NCBI RefSeq assembly: GCF_000426865.1
Contig: NZ_AUGE01000005.1
Coordinates: 310,001 to 374,000 of the forward strand
Length of the DNA: 64,000 nucleotides
Direction: 5' to 3'
Source of the DNA: Citrifermentans bremense R1
GTDB lineage: Bacteria > Desulfobacterota > Desulfuromonadia > Geobacterales > Geobacteraceae
Part shown: positions 1-8,532 of the stretch, piece by piece
Layout of the letters: each line of letters begins with the position of its first letter
Numbering within the stretch: position 1 is the stretch's first letter
Translations under genes and position numbers: made by a program
Notes under the pieces: generated by a model
Databases searched by the model: none
What the model saw: only the letters and a program-made list of their open reading frames with translations
Told to the model about the DNA's origin: nothing

Positions 1-1
1 G

Positions 2-604
2 GGGCCGAGCGCCCGCACCATCAAGCTCGACCTCCCGAAGTTCACCCTGGTCGGCGCCACCACCCGGGCCGGTCTTCTTTCCTCACCCTTGAGAGACCGC
101 TTCGGCGTCATCTCGCGCCTGGAGTTCTACACCCACGAGGAACTCGCCTTCATCATCACCCGTTCCGCCCGCATCTTCGGGATGGCCATAGCGCCCGAAG
201 GGGCCATGGAGCTTGCGCGGCGCAGCCGGGGAACCCCGAGGATCGCGAACCGCCTGCTGCGCCGCGTGCGCGACTTCGCCCAGGTCCGCGCCGACGGCGT
301 GATCACCCGTAGCGTAGCCGACCAGGCGCTGGCGCTTTTAGAGATAGACGACATGGGGTTCGACATGATGGACCGCGCCATCCTGCTCACCATCATCGAC
401 AAGTTCGGTGGCGGTCCGGTAGGGCTCGACACCATAGCCGCCGCCATCAGCGAGGAAAGCGACACCATCGAGGACGTGTACGAGCCGTTCCTGATCCAGA
501 ACGGGTTCCTGAACCGCACCCCCAGGGGGCGGGTTGCCACCGCCGCGGCCTACAGCCACTTCGGCAGGATCGCGCCCGAGCCGCCGCAGGGCAAACTCTT
601 CTAA
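2..604 (+). CDS. ruvB: Holliday junction DNA helicase RuvB, 3' part (5' end outside window)
   Basis: RuvB is the hexameric AAA+ motor that drives branch migration of Holliday junctions with RuvA, before RuvC cleavage. The frame is open from base 2 and has no start in the window, so about the first 40% of the protein is missing. Visible are the sensor-1 region (LVGATTRAG), the [10 protein letters not shown] arginine-finger segment, the sensor-2 stretch ([18 protein letters not shown]) and the C-terminal winged helix ending near [13 protein letters not shown]. These are typical of RuvB. The gene ends about 200 bases before a repeat-rich spacer. No frame damage is seen. Confidence 0.97.
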   Translation, partial: GPSARTIKLDLPKFTLVGATTRAGLLSSPLRDRFGVISRLEFYTHEELAFIITRSARIFGMAIAPEGAMELARRSRGTPRIANRLLRRVRDFAQVRADGVITRSVADQALALLEIDDMGFDMMDRAILLTIIDKFGGGPVGLDTIAAAISEESDTIEDVYEPFLIQNGFLNRTPRGRVATAAAYSHFGRIAPEPPQGKLF

Positions 605-606
605 GC

Positions 607-793
607 CAATTGACAATTGACCATGGCAGAGCTTTGTTTGCTTTTCTACTCATTACATCAATACCGGCACTGCTTGACCTGACAGCGGGTCACGGCCTGT
701 TCTACTTCATTGCAGAAATACTGGCACAGCACTTGACCTGACAGCGGGTTCGCTTTTCGTTGTCAATTGTCAATTGTCAATTGTCAATTGGTG
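607..793. repeat. CAATTG-type repeat tract plus a ~50-bp imperfect direct repeat before the hda-like gene
   Basis: The spacer after ruvB holds copies of a TTGACAATTG/CAATTGTCAA unit at about 607-622 and a tandem run at 759-793. Between them, 641-690 and 697-749 are imperfect direct repeats that share the end CTTGACCTGACAGCGGGT. The same decamer family recurs at 1501-1546 and 1651-1746, so it brackets the next gene. No gene is seen here. A promoter for the hda-like gene must lie within these repeats. Confidence 0.75.
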
Positions 794-801
794 TTAGCCT
801 T

Positions 802-1506
802 ATGCAGCTTATCTTTGATTTCCCGGTGGTGCCGCGCTTTGGCTTTGAGAACTTCGTGGTCTGCGGCGGCAACAAGACTGCCTACCAGTTCGCGAAGAAG
901 CTGGTCGAGGACCCGACGGAAAACCTGCTCTACATCTACGGCCCGGAAGGCTCGGGCAAAACCCACCTTTTGACCGCCCTCTCCAATTCCATCGACGGCA
1001 GGTACTTTTCCTTCCGCGATGCCGGCTCGCTATACGGCGCCAGCGTCGGCAGCGAAGGCCCTTCCTGGCTGGCCGAGCACTTCCAGGATGCGGCCGCGCT
1101 GGTACTGGACGATCTGCATCTCCTCCCCAACCTGCAGGAAGTGCGGGTCGAGCTTTGGGAACTCTTCAACGCCTTCTACAGTTCCGGCCGCAAAATTGCC
1201 ATCTCCGGCCTTATGCCCCCCAAAGAGCTGCCGCACCTGGACGGGCACCTGACCAGCCGCCTGCTCTGGGGACTTGTGGCGCGGATGGATGTCTCCGACG
1301 ACGAGTCCAGGAGGATGATCCTGAAAAAGCTGGCCGAGGACCGGCAGATGGCACTTCCCGACGACGTCATAGACGAGATGCTCTTGAGGGTGAGGCGGGA
1401 CATCCCGTCGCTCGTGTACGCCCTGGAGAACATCAACCGCTACGCCATCTCGACCAAGAGAAAGGTGAGCCTCAGGCTGGCGAAAGAATCTTTTAGAGGC
1501 AATTGA
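802..1506 (+). CDS. DnaA/Hda-family AAA+ protein (regulatory inactivation of DnaA type)
   Basis: A 234-residue AAA+ protein close to the DnaA ATPase core but lacking the DnaA box-binding domain, as in Hda. Hda works with the DNA-loaded sliding clamp to promote ATP hydrolysis by DnaA. Visible motifs are Walker A (GPEGSGKTH, about residue 45), Walker B (LVLDDLHLL, about residue 90) and an N-terminal QLIFDF, which resembles a clamp-binding motif. I chose ATG 802 because that motif then sits at residues 2-7, as in Hda. A longer TTG-started frame (760) would translate CAATTG repeats. The Hda role is inferred from domain layout. Confidence 0.8.
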   Translation: MQLIFDFPVVPRFGFENFVVCGGNKTAYQFAKKLVEDPTENLLYIYGPEGSGKTHLLTALSNSIDGRYFSFRDAGSLYGASVGSEGPSWLAEHFQDAAALVLDDLHLLPNLQEVRVELWELFNAFYSSGRKIAISGLMPPKELPHLDGHLTSRLLWGLVARMDVSDDESRRMILKKLAEDRQMALPDDVIDEMLLRVRRDIPSLVYALENINRYAISTKRKVSLRLAKESFRGN

Positions 1507-1746
1507 GAAGCAATTCAGAGTCAATTGACAATTGACAATTGTCAATGAAAACCTTTGCTCATTGCTCAATCCCAGACTCATTGCTGCGACACAACAAGAA
1601 AGGCTTCTGAACTTCCTCTACCAGAGGTTGTCTCAGAAGCCTTCTTTCGTCAGTCAATCGCTGTGCTTTTCGTTGTCAATTGTCAATCGTCAATCGTCAA
1701 TTGGTTCTCGCTTCTCGTTGTCAACCGTCAATTGGTTTTCAATTGC
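1501..1746. repeat. CAATTG repeat clusters flanking a hairpin between hda-like gene and uup
   Basis: Two further clusters of the TTGACAATTG/CAATTGTCAA unit lie at 1501-1546 and 1651-1746. The right cluster is degenerate (CAATCG, CAACCG variants) and runs into the last codons of the minus-strand ABC-F gene. Between them is a hairpin with arms AAGGCTTCTGA (1600-1610) and TCAGAAGCCTT (1633-1643). It probably works as a terminator between these convergent genes. No coding sequence is visible. Confidence 0.7.
1600..1643. terminator. Probable bidirectional terminator hairpin
   Basis: Perfect 11-bp arms with a 22-base loop lie between the convergent hda-like and uup genes. A short T-rich stretch (CTTCTTTCGT) follows on the plus strand. 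It is weaker than a classical intrinsic terminator because of the long loop. Confidence 0.45.
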
Positions 1747-3640
1747 CTTTCTTCGTCTCCAACTCCTCCCACCGCTCGAAGGCCGCGGCAAGTTCGGCTT
1801 CCAGCCTCCCGTAGTTCGCCGTGATGGCGGCGATGCCCCCTTCGACGCTGCCGTAGCAGGAAGGGTCGCCCAACTGCGCCTCGACCTCGGCGAACTCCTG
1901 CTCCAGTTCTGCAATCCTAAGCTCCAGTTTCTCCAGCTCGATACGCTCGGCGTAGGTCAGCCCCTTCTTGGGCTTCTCGTTCCTGGCGGCCTGGGCCGCA
2001 TCCTTCTTCTCGACCCGCTGCGCTACTGCCGCCACGCGCGCCGCTTCCTTGCGCTCCCGGTAGTTGCTGTAATTCCCCTCGTAGAAGGTGACCTCCCCCT
2101 CTCCCTCGAAGGAAAGGATGCCGGTGGCGACCTTGTCCAAAAAGAAGCGGTCATGGGTGACCATCAGCACGCACCCCGGAAAGGCGGCTATGGAGGCGTC
2201 GAGAAGCTGCAGGGTAGGTATGTCCAGGTCGTTGGTCGGCTCGTCGAGCACCAGGAGGTTCGAGTCCTGCAGCATGAGCCTGGCGAGGATGAGCCGGCTC
2301 TTCTCTCCGCCGGAAAGGCTTCCCACCGGGCGCCGCCTGTCCTCGGGCGAGAACAGGAACTCCTCCAGGTAGCCGATCTTGTGCCGCTTATCCCCGGTCG
2401 GCGTGGCGACGTAATCCCCCTCGCCGAAGAAGTCGTAGACGGTCTCATTCGGATCGATCACCTCGCGCAACTGGTCGAAGTAGGAGATCTTCGTTTTCTT
2501 GCCGACCACGACCTTCCCCAGGTCCGGCTCCTCCTCTCCCATGATCATGCGGATCAGGGTGGTCTTGCCGCAGCCGTTGGGCCCGATCACGCCGACGCGG
2601 TCGCCGCGCTTCATCCCGAAGGTGAGCTTCTTGAGCAGCTTCTTCTCGCCGAACCCCTTGCTCACACAGTCCAATTCCAGAATGGTCCCCCCGAGCCCCT
2701 CTTCGGTGTTGAAGCCGATCTTCAGCTCCTTGCGCGCAGGCCCGGCCAGGCTCTCCTCAAGGGCGTAATAACGGTCGATGCGCGCCTTTTGCTTGGTGGA
2801 ACGCGCAGGGGGGCCGCGCCTGATCCAGTCGGTCTCGGTACGCAGCAGGTTCAAAAGGCGCGAGCGCCTGGTCGCCTCGTTCAGGAGCCGCTCTTCCCGC
2901 TGCTCCAGGTACCAGGAATACCCCCCCTGGTAGGAGATGACGGCCCCACGCTCCAACTCCAGCATCCGGGTCACCACCTCGTCGAGAAAGTAGCGGTCGT
3001 GGGTGATCAGCATCACCGCGCCGGGGTAGGCCTTAAGGTGGTCCTGCAGCCACTGGGTGGTGTCGGCGTCCAGGTGGTTGGTCGGCTCGTCTAGGAGCAA
3101 CAGTTCCGGTGCCTGCAGCAAGAGCTTCGCCAGCGCCACGCGGCGCTTGGTCCCTCCGGAAAGCGTGCCGATCTTCTGGTCGCGGTCGGGCAACTGCAGG
3201 TGGGTCATCATCTCGGAGACACGGTGGTCGGTATTCCAGCCGCCGTGGTGCTCGATCCAGGCGGAGAGCTCCCCCTGACGCGAGAGGAGCCGGTCCATGT
3301 CGGGAGGGTTCGACGCCATGCGCTCGGAGAGCTCGTTGAAGGTGGCCATGGCGGCGCGGATCTCCTTCAAGCCCCCTTCTATCTCGGCGGCTACGGTGGA
3401 GCTTTCGTCCAGCACCGGCTCCTGGCTCAGGTAGCCGACGCTCGCCCCGCGCTTCATGGCGATGGAACCGCCGTCGTGATCCTCGATGCCGGCTAAGATG
3501 GTGAGGAGGGTGGATTTCCCGGCGCCGTTTGCTCCGATCAGGCCGACCCTCTCCTCCTCTCCCACCGCGAACCCGACCTGGTCCAGAAGCTCCCTGGAAC
3601 CGAAGCTTTTACAAAGCCCAGTTACGTCTATTACGTTCAT
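1739..3640 (-). CDS. uup: ABC-F family ATPase, Uup-like
   Basis: A soluble tandem ABC ATPase (633 aa) of the ABC-F family. These proteins have no membrane domain and act on ribosomes or DNA intermediates. Domain 1 has Walker A GANGAGKST (about residue 36), signature LSGGTKRR and Walker B LLLLDEPTNHLD. Domain 2 has GPNGCGKTT, LSGGEKSR and LLVLDEPTNDLD. A linker lies between them, and the last ~90 residues form a charged coiled coil (ERIELEKLELRIAELEQEF), as in the DNA-binding tail of Uup. That tail favours Uup over EttA. The start is an ATG at 3640. The gene stands alone, upstream of CAATTG repeats. Confidence 0.9.
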   Translation of the reverse strand: MNVIDVTGLCKSFGSRELLDQVGFAVGEEERVGLIGANGAGKSTLLTILAGIEDHDGGSIAMKRGASVGYLSQEPVLDESSTVAAEIEGGLKEIRAAMATFNELSERMASNPPDMDRLLSRQGELSAWIEHHGGWNTDHRVSEMMTHLQLPDRDQKIGTLSGGTKRRVALAKLLLQAPELLLLDEPTNHLDADTTQWLQDHLKAYPGAVMLITHDRYFLDEVVTRMLELERGAVISYQGGYSWYLEQREERLLNEATRRSRLLNLLRTETDWIRRGPPARSTKQKARIDRYYALEESLAGPARKELKIGFNTEEGLGGTILELDCVSKGFGEKKLLKKLTFGMKRGDRVGVIGPNGCGKTTLIRMIMGEEEPDLGKVVVGKKTKISYFDQLREVIDPNETVYDFFGEGDYVATPTGDKRHKIGYLEEFLFSPEDRRRPVGSLSGGEKSRLILARLMLQDSNLLVLDEPTNDLDIPTLQLLDASIAAFPGCVLMVTHDRFFLDKVATGILSFEGEGEVTFYEGNYSNYRERKEAARVAAVAQRVEKKDAAQAARNEKPKKGLTYAERIELEKLELRIAELEQEFAEVEAQLGDPSCYGSVEGGIAAITANYGRLEAELAAAFERWEELETKKGN

Positions 3641-3709
3641 GCAAACTCCAAAACCGGGGGCAGATGTGGCTATCTGAACCCTCGGGAAATAATCGGCGCA
3701 CCGAAAGCG

Positions 3710-3727
3710 TCGCAGCCGCGGCTGCGA
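3710..3727. repeat. 18-bp perfect GC-rich palindrome upstream of uup
   Basis: TCGCAGCCGCGGCTGCGA reads the same on both strands. It lies about 70 bp upstream of the uup start in a spacer otherwise empty of genes. It could be an operator or a small repeat; nothing in the sequence decides between them. Confidence 0.4.
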
Positions 3728-3786
3728 AGCGCCCTAGTATTGCATGAGCCCTGCCCATCAGGGAAGTCCGAAATTAAAAATAAAAA

Positions 3787-3813
3787 GGCAGCGGGCCCCT
3801 TCGGCCCACTGCC
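3787..3813 (-). terminator. Intrinsic terminator of the LEA-type lipoprotein gene
   Basis: On the minus strand a GGCAGTGGGCC / GGCCCGCTGCC stem-loop with one mismatch is followed by TTTTTATTTTT. It lies about 90 bases after the lipoprotein stop. Confidence 0.8.
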
Positions 3814-3901
3814 GGTAACGCTTTTCCCAAGGGGAATCCGGGAGAGATCTGCGGCAGCATGAACACCCCCCTGGCGCCCGCATCGCCTCGGCACGCCTTC
3901 C

Positions 3902-4399
3902 TTACTGGGCCTTGAAGAAGTCGCTGATCCTGCCAAAGAGCGCCGACGGGCGGTACTGCTTTGGAATGGCGTAGGTGCCGGTTCGATTGACAGGAACCGT
4001 CATCTCCCCCACCGGGGTCTCCAGCTCGAGCCCGGCGGCGAGCTGGTACGGTATCCGGTCAGGGTCGGGCCTGCGCTTCAGGATCTCGATCAGTTCCTGG
4101 TAGCTGATCCTGATCGGGATGCGGAAGTCGGCCTCCCCTTGGGCGGGAAATTTCACCTCTTCGCGCGCCCCACCCTTGGCCAGCGGCAGCGCCATCACCC
4201 TGAGATCGTAGCTGAACCCTTGAAGCTTCAGGTCGAAGCTGTTGGGGTTCTTCACCTTTAGGTACAACTCCATGCCGGCGCCGGTGGGATCGAGCGAGAC
4301 CACGCTCAGATCCTCGACGGTGACCATCGGGTGCGTGACGAAGCTGGTGCAGCCGGAGAGCGCGACGACAGCCATTAAGACGAACAGTATCTTTTTCAA
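3902..4399 (-). CDS. LEA14/WHy-domain lipoprotein
   Basis: A 165-aa protein with a lipoprotein signal (MKKILFVLMAVVALSGC, lipobox LSGC, Cys at residue 17). The rest fits the LEA-14/WHy beta-sandwich family: LDPTGAGMELYLKVKNPNSFDL carries the family's conserved NPN turn near residue 52. Small WHy lipoproteins are common in Geobacter, where their role is unknown and binding of hydrophobic or envelope partners is assumed. The gene has its own terminator and precedes no obvious partner. Confidence 0.75.
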   Translation of the reverse strand: MKKILFVLMAVVALSGCTSFVTHPMVTVEDLSVVSLDPTGAGMELYLKVKNPNSFDLKLQGFSYDLRVMALPLAKGGAREEVKFPAQGEADFRIPIRISYQELIEILKRRPDPDRIPYQLAAGLELETPVGEMTVPVNRTGTYAIPKQYRPSALFGRISDFFKAQ

Positions 4400-4453
4400 G
4401 CGGGACTCCTCCTTGTTCAGCGGCGTTCGACACGCCCGCCAGGGAATAAAAAC

Positions 4454-4479
4454 GGGCGGGCTCCCGAAAGAGCCCGCCC
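4454..4479 (-). terminator. Intrinsic terminator of the lytic transglycosylase-like gene
   Basis: A perfect 9-bp stem GGGCGGGCT / AGCCCGCCC has an 8-base loop and is followed on the minus strand by GTTTTTATT. Confidence 0.85.
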
Positions 4480-4514
4480 ACTATAGCACAACCGAACTGC
4501 AAACCGCAAAAGGA

Positions 4515-5204
4515 CTAGCTGTTGCTGGCTACTTGCTGCAGCATCCCTTTTTGCATCTCGTGCAGGATCTCCGCACGGAAACGCTTGCGGACTTTATCGT
4601 AGGCCCTGGCCGCGGGCCCCGTTCCGCAATAAAGCCTCTTGGCCCTTGCCATGTTTCCTTTCGCCATGTCGAGCTTCTCCTTGAGCTCTTTCACCGCAGC
4701 ATCCGCGCACTTCTCGTCGTCCCACATCTCCTGCGGCGTGTATCCATGGCTTGCGGCCCTCTCCGGCATCAACTGCCAGACACCCAAGGCTCCCTTGTGT
4801 GAGACCGCTCTCGATGACAGCTTGTGGCCGCCTGTTTCCGCCAGGGCTATTTCAGCCAGATCCAGCGGTGTAAATAGGGTTCCCTCGGTCTTCTCGTAGC
4901 AGATTTCCGCGAGCCACTTGGCCCTGGCGGGTGTGGTCCTGCGTGAAAAAGCCGTATAAATTGCGGGAACCAGTTTCTTCCTTCCGTCCAGTACCGCCTC
5001 CTTGGGCAGCTCCGTCTGCGTGGCAGGGGTGGAAGCAGGTGAGTTTTCCATCGACTTCTCGCTCCCTTCCGCCCAGGCAAGCAGCGCCCGGTCCTGCTCC
5101 GAAACTCCCGGAGTGACCGGTACCTGCGCCTGTTGCAGGTGGGACTGGTCGCACGATGCCGTCAACATGAGCATCGCGACCAGCAATAAACATTTTCTTT
5201 TCAT
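4515..5204 (-). CDS. SLT-domain (lytic transglycosylase-like) lipoprotein
   Basis: A predicted 229-aa lipoprotein. Starting at ATG 5204 gives MKRKCLLLVAMLMLTASC, a signal peptide with lipobox TASC; a longer upstream extension lacks a signal and is rejected. After a ~60-residue linker comes an SLT-like fold. The likely catalytic Glu is in LAEIALAETGG, followed by the GALGVWQLMP motif of soluble lytic transglycosylases. It probably cleaves peptidoglycan glycan strands from the inner face of the outer membrane. The Shine-Dalgarno sequence is weak. A strong terminator follows. Confidence 0.75.
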   Translation of the reverse strand: MKRKCLLLVAMLMLTASCDQSHLQQAQVPVTPGVSEQDRALLAWAEGSEKSMENSPASTPATQTELPKEAVLDGRKKLVPAIYTAFSRRTTPARAKWLAEICYEKTEGTLFTPLDLAEIALAETGGHKLSSRAVSHKGALGVWQLMPERAASHGYTPQEMWDDEKCADAAVKELKEKLDMAKGNMARAKRLYCGTGPAARAYDKVRKRFRAEILHEMQKGMLQQVASNS

Positions 5205-5391
5205 AGATCGCTTTTGAATGGCTTGTGCCGGCTTTAGTAGCTTTAAATAAATGTCGGTAGTGAAGCCTGCGCCAATCTCTCCTTTCATTATAATGCAAGT
5301 GGCTCGTCGCCAACCTGAGGGCTCTAGTGTAGCCAAAACCGACAACATTGCAAGAAGCACATTAATTTCTTGTAACCATGGTCGATAAAAA

Positions 5392-5417
5392 GGGAGGCCC
5401 GCGTTAGCGGCCCTCCC
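5392..5417 (-). terminator. Intrinsic terminator of trpB
   Basis: On the minus strand GGGAGG plus an inner GCGG/CCGC stem with one mismatch is followed by CTTTTTATCG, about 30 bases after the trpB stop. Confidence 0.8.
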
Positions 5418-5443
5418 CCACTAAAACCTCAGGATTTCATATA

Positions 5444-6634
5444 TTAAAGCTGTACCCCCATAACCTCGGCCACGGTATGGATGTCCTTATCGCCTCTGCC
5501 GGAAAGGCAGACCACGATGCTCTCATTGGACGATAGTGTCGGTGCCAGACGCAGTACGTGCGCCACTGCGTGCGACGATTCCAGCGCCGGAATGATACCC
5601 TCCTCCCGGGTCAGCACCTGGAACGCGTCCAGTGCCTCCTGGTCGGTAACGGAGACGTAGCTGGCGCGCCCGCTCTCCTTAAGGAAGGCGTGCTCGGGTC
5701 CCACGCCTGGATAGTCGAGCCCCGCCGAAATGGAGTGGGCGTGGGCGATCTGCCCGAAGCCGTCCTGCAACAGGTAGGTCTTGTTGCCGTGCAAGACACC
5801 GACCGTCCCGGCGCAAAGCGGTGCTGCGTGCTTGCCCGACTCGATGCCGTAGCCGGCCGCCTCGACCCCGACCATCTTCACGCTCGCGTCGTCGCTGAAG
5901 GCGTGGAAGAGGCCGATGGCGTTACTCCCCCCTCCGACCGCCGCCACCAGGTAGTCAGGGAGTTTTCCTTCCGCCTCCAGGTGCTGCGCCCTCGCCTCGT
6001 CGCCGATGATGGCCTGGAAGTCTCGCACCATCGCCGGGTACGGGTGAGGTCCCGCCACGGTGCCGATGATGTAGAAGGTGTCGGCGACGTAGGTGACCCA
6101 GTGGCGCATGGCCTCGTTCATGGCGTCCTTGAGGGTCGCCGTGCCGGAGGTGACCGGGGTCACTTTCGCCCCCAGGAGTTTCATCCTGAACACGTTGAGG
6201 GACTGGCGCCGGATGTCCTCCTCCCCCATGAACACTTCGCACTCCATGCCGAACAAAGCCGCCACCGTCGCGGTCGCCACGCCGTGCTGCCCGGCGCCCG
6301 TCTCGGCGATCACCCTTTTTTTCCCCATCTTCCTGGCGAGCAGCGCCTGGCCGATGGCGTTGTTCACCTTGTGGGCGCCTGTGTGGTTCAGGTCCTCGCG
6401 CTTCAGGTAGACCTTGGCGCCCCCAAGTTTCCGGGTCAGTTTCTCGGCGAAGTAGAGCGGGTTGGGGCGTCCGACGTACTGCCGCATGTAGTACGCGTAC
6501 TCCTCCTTGAACCCCTTGTCGGTCCGGTAATGGTTGTACGCTTCCTCAAGTTCGAGGAGCGCCGGCATCAGGGTTTCGGAGACGTATCTGCCGCCGAAAC
6601 GGCCGAAGTGTCCACTAGTGTCAGGCGTGCTCAA
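5444..6634 (-). CDS. trpB: Tryptophan synthase beta chain
   Basis: A PLP enzyme (396 aa) joining indole and serine to tryptophan in the alpha2-beta2 complex. The PLP lysine lies in HTGAHKVNN (about residue 85) and the glycine-rich phosphate loop in [19 protein letters not shown] and the ETGAGQHG loop are also conserved. The start is TTG 6634, preceded by GGAGG at a 5-base spacing. The partner trpA lies about 30 kb away next to accD and folC, so the subunits are not co-transcribed here. Another trpB copy beside the remaining trp genes cannot be excluded. Confidence 0.95.
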   Translation of the reverse strand: MSTPDTSGHFGRFGGRYVSETLMPALLELEEAYNHYRTDKGFKEEYAYYMRQYVGRPNPLYFAEKLTRKLGGAKVYLKREDLNHTGAHKVNNAIGQALLARKMGKKRVIAETGAGQHGVATATVAALFGMECEVFMGEEDIRRQSLNVFRMKLLGAKVTPVTSGTATLKDAMNEAMRHWVTYVADTFYIIGTVAGPHPYPAMVRDFQAIIGDEARAQHLEAEGKLPDYLVAAVGGGSNAIGLFHAFSDDASVKMVGVEAAGYGIESGKHAAPLCAGTVGVLHGNKTYLLQDGFGQIAHAHSISAGLDYPGVGPEHAFLKESGRASYVSVTDQEALDAFQVLTREEGIIPALESSHAVAHVLRLAPTLSSNESIVVCLSGRGDKDIHTVAEVMGVQL

Positions 6635-6664
6635 GTTGGCCTCCAGTAGGTGTTTGGAGGGGGC

Positions 6665-6693
6665 ACTATAGACTATCTGTCGATAAATTGCAA
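6665..6693 (-). promoter_or_regulatory. Likely sigma70 promoter of trpB
   Basis: Minus strand: TTGCAA (6693-6688), 17-bp spacer, TATAGT (6670-6665). Transcription would start about 25 bases before the TTG start codon, leaving little room for a trp leader peptide. None is seen. Confidence 0.45.
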
Positions 6694-6900
6694 GCTTACA
6701 GAATCCGCCCCTCTGTCAAGCCCCCGGGGTTACTGGCTTTTAGCCGTTTATCTTTGCCTTATTTTCCGCTTTGAGATACTTATATCCATTGCTTTTTCAG
6801 CTCTCATTGCGTCTCCGAATTGGGCAATATCTGCTATTGAGTTTGGCCCTTATTTCGTCTGCCGAGAAAGCGATGAATTGCACTGTCATAGAGGAGCGTG

Positions 6901-7377
6901 ATGTCAGAGATGAAACCTTTTCACATAGTGCTCGTCGAGCCTGAGATACCGCCTAACACCGGCAACATCGCCAGGCTCTGCGGGGCAACCGGCACCGTTT
7001 TGCACCTGGTGGGAAAACTCGGCTTCTCGACCGACGACCGCTACCTGAAAAGGGCGGGGCTCGATTACTGGAGCGAAGTGGAGATTCACTACTGGCCCGA
7101 CCTCCCGGCACTAAAGCAGGCCTATCCCGACGGAAGGTTCGTCTATACCAGCAAGAAGACGGATAAAAGCTACCTGGCCTTCACTTTCCTTTCCGGCGAC
7201 TTCATCGTCTTCGGCAAGGAGACCAAAGGGCTTCCCGAGGAACTGATCGAGGCGAACGCGCAGACGTCGGTCCGCATCCCCATTCCCGGCAAGGTCCGCA
7301 GCCTAAACCTCTCCACCTCGGCCGGGATCGTTCTTTACGAGGCCTTGCGTCAGACCGGTGCGCTCGAAGGTGCATGA
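6901..7377 (+). CDS. trmL: tRNA (cytidine(34)-2'-O)-methyltransferase, SPOUT family
   Basis: A small SPOUT (trefoil-knot) methyltransferase, 158 aa, that 2'-O-methylates the wobble base of tRNA-Leu isoacceptors using SAM. Family motifs are the N-terminal EPEIPPNTGNIARLC, central FGKETKGLP and C-terminal knot IPGKVRSLNLSTSAGIVLYE. The ATG at 6901 sits 4 bases after GAGGAG. A GTG three bases earlier is too close to that ribosome site. The stop is 12 bases before the next gene, suggesting co-transcription. Confidence 0.93.
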   Translation: MSEMKPFHIVLVEPEIPPNTGNIARLCGATGTVLHLVGKLGFSTDDRYLKRAGLDYWSEVEIHYWPDLPALKQAYPDGRFVYTSKKTDKSYLAFTFLSGDFIVFGKETKGLPEELIEANAQTSVRIPIPGKVRSLNLSTSAGIVLYEALRQTGALEGA

Positions 7378-7389
7378 AAAGGAGTCCGC

Positions 7390-7713
7390 ATGTTTGCAAA
7401 CGGCAGCGAAGAAGGTTACCAGGAAGTGCTTGAAGGGATAAGGCGCAAGACGCTGGTCTACGGCGAAGAAACCCTGATGGTGGAGTTCCTGCTGAACGGG
7501 GGGGCGCGCCTTCCGCTGCACTCCCACCCGCATGAACAGACGGGCTACCTGGTGAAAGGGAGGATGAGGCTTACCATAGGCGGAAAGACGCGCGAGTTGC
7601 TGCCGGGCGACAGCTGGTGCGTCGCGAAGTGGGAGGAGCATGGCGCTGAGGTTGTCGAGGACTCGGTCGCGGTCGAGGTCTTCTCCCCGGTGCGGGAGGA
7701 TTATCTCCCCTGA
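7390..7713 (+). CDS. Small cupin-domain protein
   Basis: A single-domain cupin of 107 aa. Cupin motif 1 with metal ligands is visible as LPLHSHPHEQTGYLVKG (about residues 41-57). Motif 2 is PGDSWCVAKWEEHGAEV, with the last ligand His at about residue 86. Such proteins bind a metal and act as enzymes or small-molecule sensors; the substrate cannot be told. An AAAAGGAG site precedes the ATG. It probably forms an operon with trmL. Confidence 0.75.
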   Translation: MFANGSEEGYQEVLEGIRRKTLVYGEETLMVEFLLNGGARLPLHSHPHEQTGYLVKGRMRLTIGGKTRELLPGDSWCVAKWEEHGAEVVEDSVAVEVFSPVREDYLP

Positions 7714-7723
7714 CCGCTTTCTT

Positions 7724-8308
7724 TCAGATCATGTTGTAGGCGAACACGGCGAAGCTTAACCCGATCACCAGGAAGGAGATCAAGGCAAGGAGCCCGTCCC
7801 GGGCGATCAATGCCAGACCGAAAGCGGTAAGAGCCAGTCCTGCGGCATGGGCCGAAAAGGGCACAACTTCCATGATCGGCATCACCGCCCCGATGGCGAC
7901 GCAGAGAAACGAAATGAGGTGGATCCTCCACCCCTTGACGAAGGCGGGAAGCCGCGGCCTGAGCCAGCGGTCGACAAATCGCGCCGGCGGCCGCAGCCAG
8001 TCGATCGCCTTGCAGATCTTTTGCTGTTCCAAAGAGCGCTTGAGCACCCAGCGCGGCAGCCAGAAATGGTCCTTGCCGAAGAGGAGCTGCCCCGCGATCA
8101 GCACCACCAATATCCCCATCGTCGTCGGGATACCCGGCATGCCGCTCAAAGGCGAGGTCATGATGACCCCTATCAGGAGCAGCAGGGGCCCGAAAGACCT
8201 TCCACCGACCGACTCCACGATACTCCCCAAGGTAACACGCCCCTCGTCATCGGAGGACTCCCCGATACGATTCAGCATCTCCTCCAAGGTATTGATCTCC
8301 TTGGTCAT
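7724..8308 (-). CDS. ExoD-family integral membrane protein
   Basis: A 194-aa membrane protein matching the ExoD family, first linked to exopolysaccharide synthesis in rhizobia. The N-terminal LEEMLNRIGES and GRSFGPLLLLIG segments and the PLSGMPGIPT motif are typical. About four hydrophobic helices follow, three at the C-terminus. It converges on the cupin gene with only 10 bases between the stops. The biochemical role of ExoD is not known. Confidence 0.82.
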   Translation of the reverse strand: MTKEINTLEEMLNRIGESSDDEGRVTLGSIVESVGGRSFGPLLLLIGVIMTSPLSGMPGIPTTMGILVVLIAGQLLFGKDHFWLPRWVLKRSLEQQKICKAIDWLRPPARFVDRWLRPRLPAFVKGWRIHLISFLCVAIGAVMPIMEVVPFSAHAAGLALTAFGLALIARDGLLALISFLVIGLSFAVFAYNMI

Positions 8309-8470
8309 TAGTGGCCTCTAGGACATCTGCGTTTGCTTCGTATCGCCGCCGGCAGCACCACGGAAGGGTATATTAGAACCTATCCAAGTCAAGACTCATC
8401 GCTCCCCGGAACATCCCGCCCCGGGACAAAAAACGTTTACAGATCAAATAAATATAATATTAAAGCAGGC

Positions 8471-8498
8471 TTGACTGGCATGGCGCAGCCGTTATATT
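8471..8498 (+). promoter_or_regulatory. Strong sigma70 promoter of the rubrerythrin gene
   Basis: TTGACT (8471-8476), 16-bp spacer, TATATT (8493-8498). It gives a leader of about 27 bases and is followed by an AGGAGGA ribosome site. It is among the best-looking promoters in the window and fits an abundant protein. Confidence 0.7.
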
Positions 8499-8532
8499 CA
8501 AGCATCACAAAAATCGTCTTAGGAGGAATCAG

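Noticed and set aside
722-737. TGGCAC-N5-TTGA resembling a sigma54 promoter before the hda-like gene
   Set aside because: The -12 element lacks the needed GC (TTGAC instead of TTGC), and the sister copy of the direct repeat has wrong spacing.
607-1746. CRISPR array
   Set aside because: The repeats are about 10 bases, abut each other without unique spacers, and no cas gene is present.
1532-3094. A 520-codon plus-strand open frame over uup
   Set aside because: It is antisense to a complete ABC-F gene and has the Arg/Pro/Leu-rich composition of a high-GC shadow. Similar long shadows over frdA, AOR, hpnN and the right-edge cytochrome were rejected for the same reason.
6650-6897. 83-codon plus-strand frame upstream of trmL
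   Set aside because: It lies over the trpB promoter, ends within the trmL start, and its product looks random.
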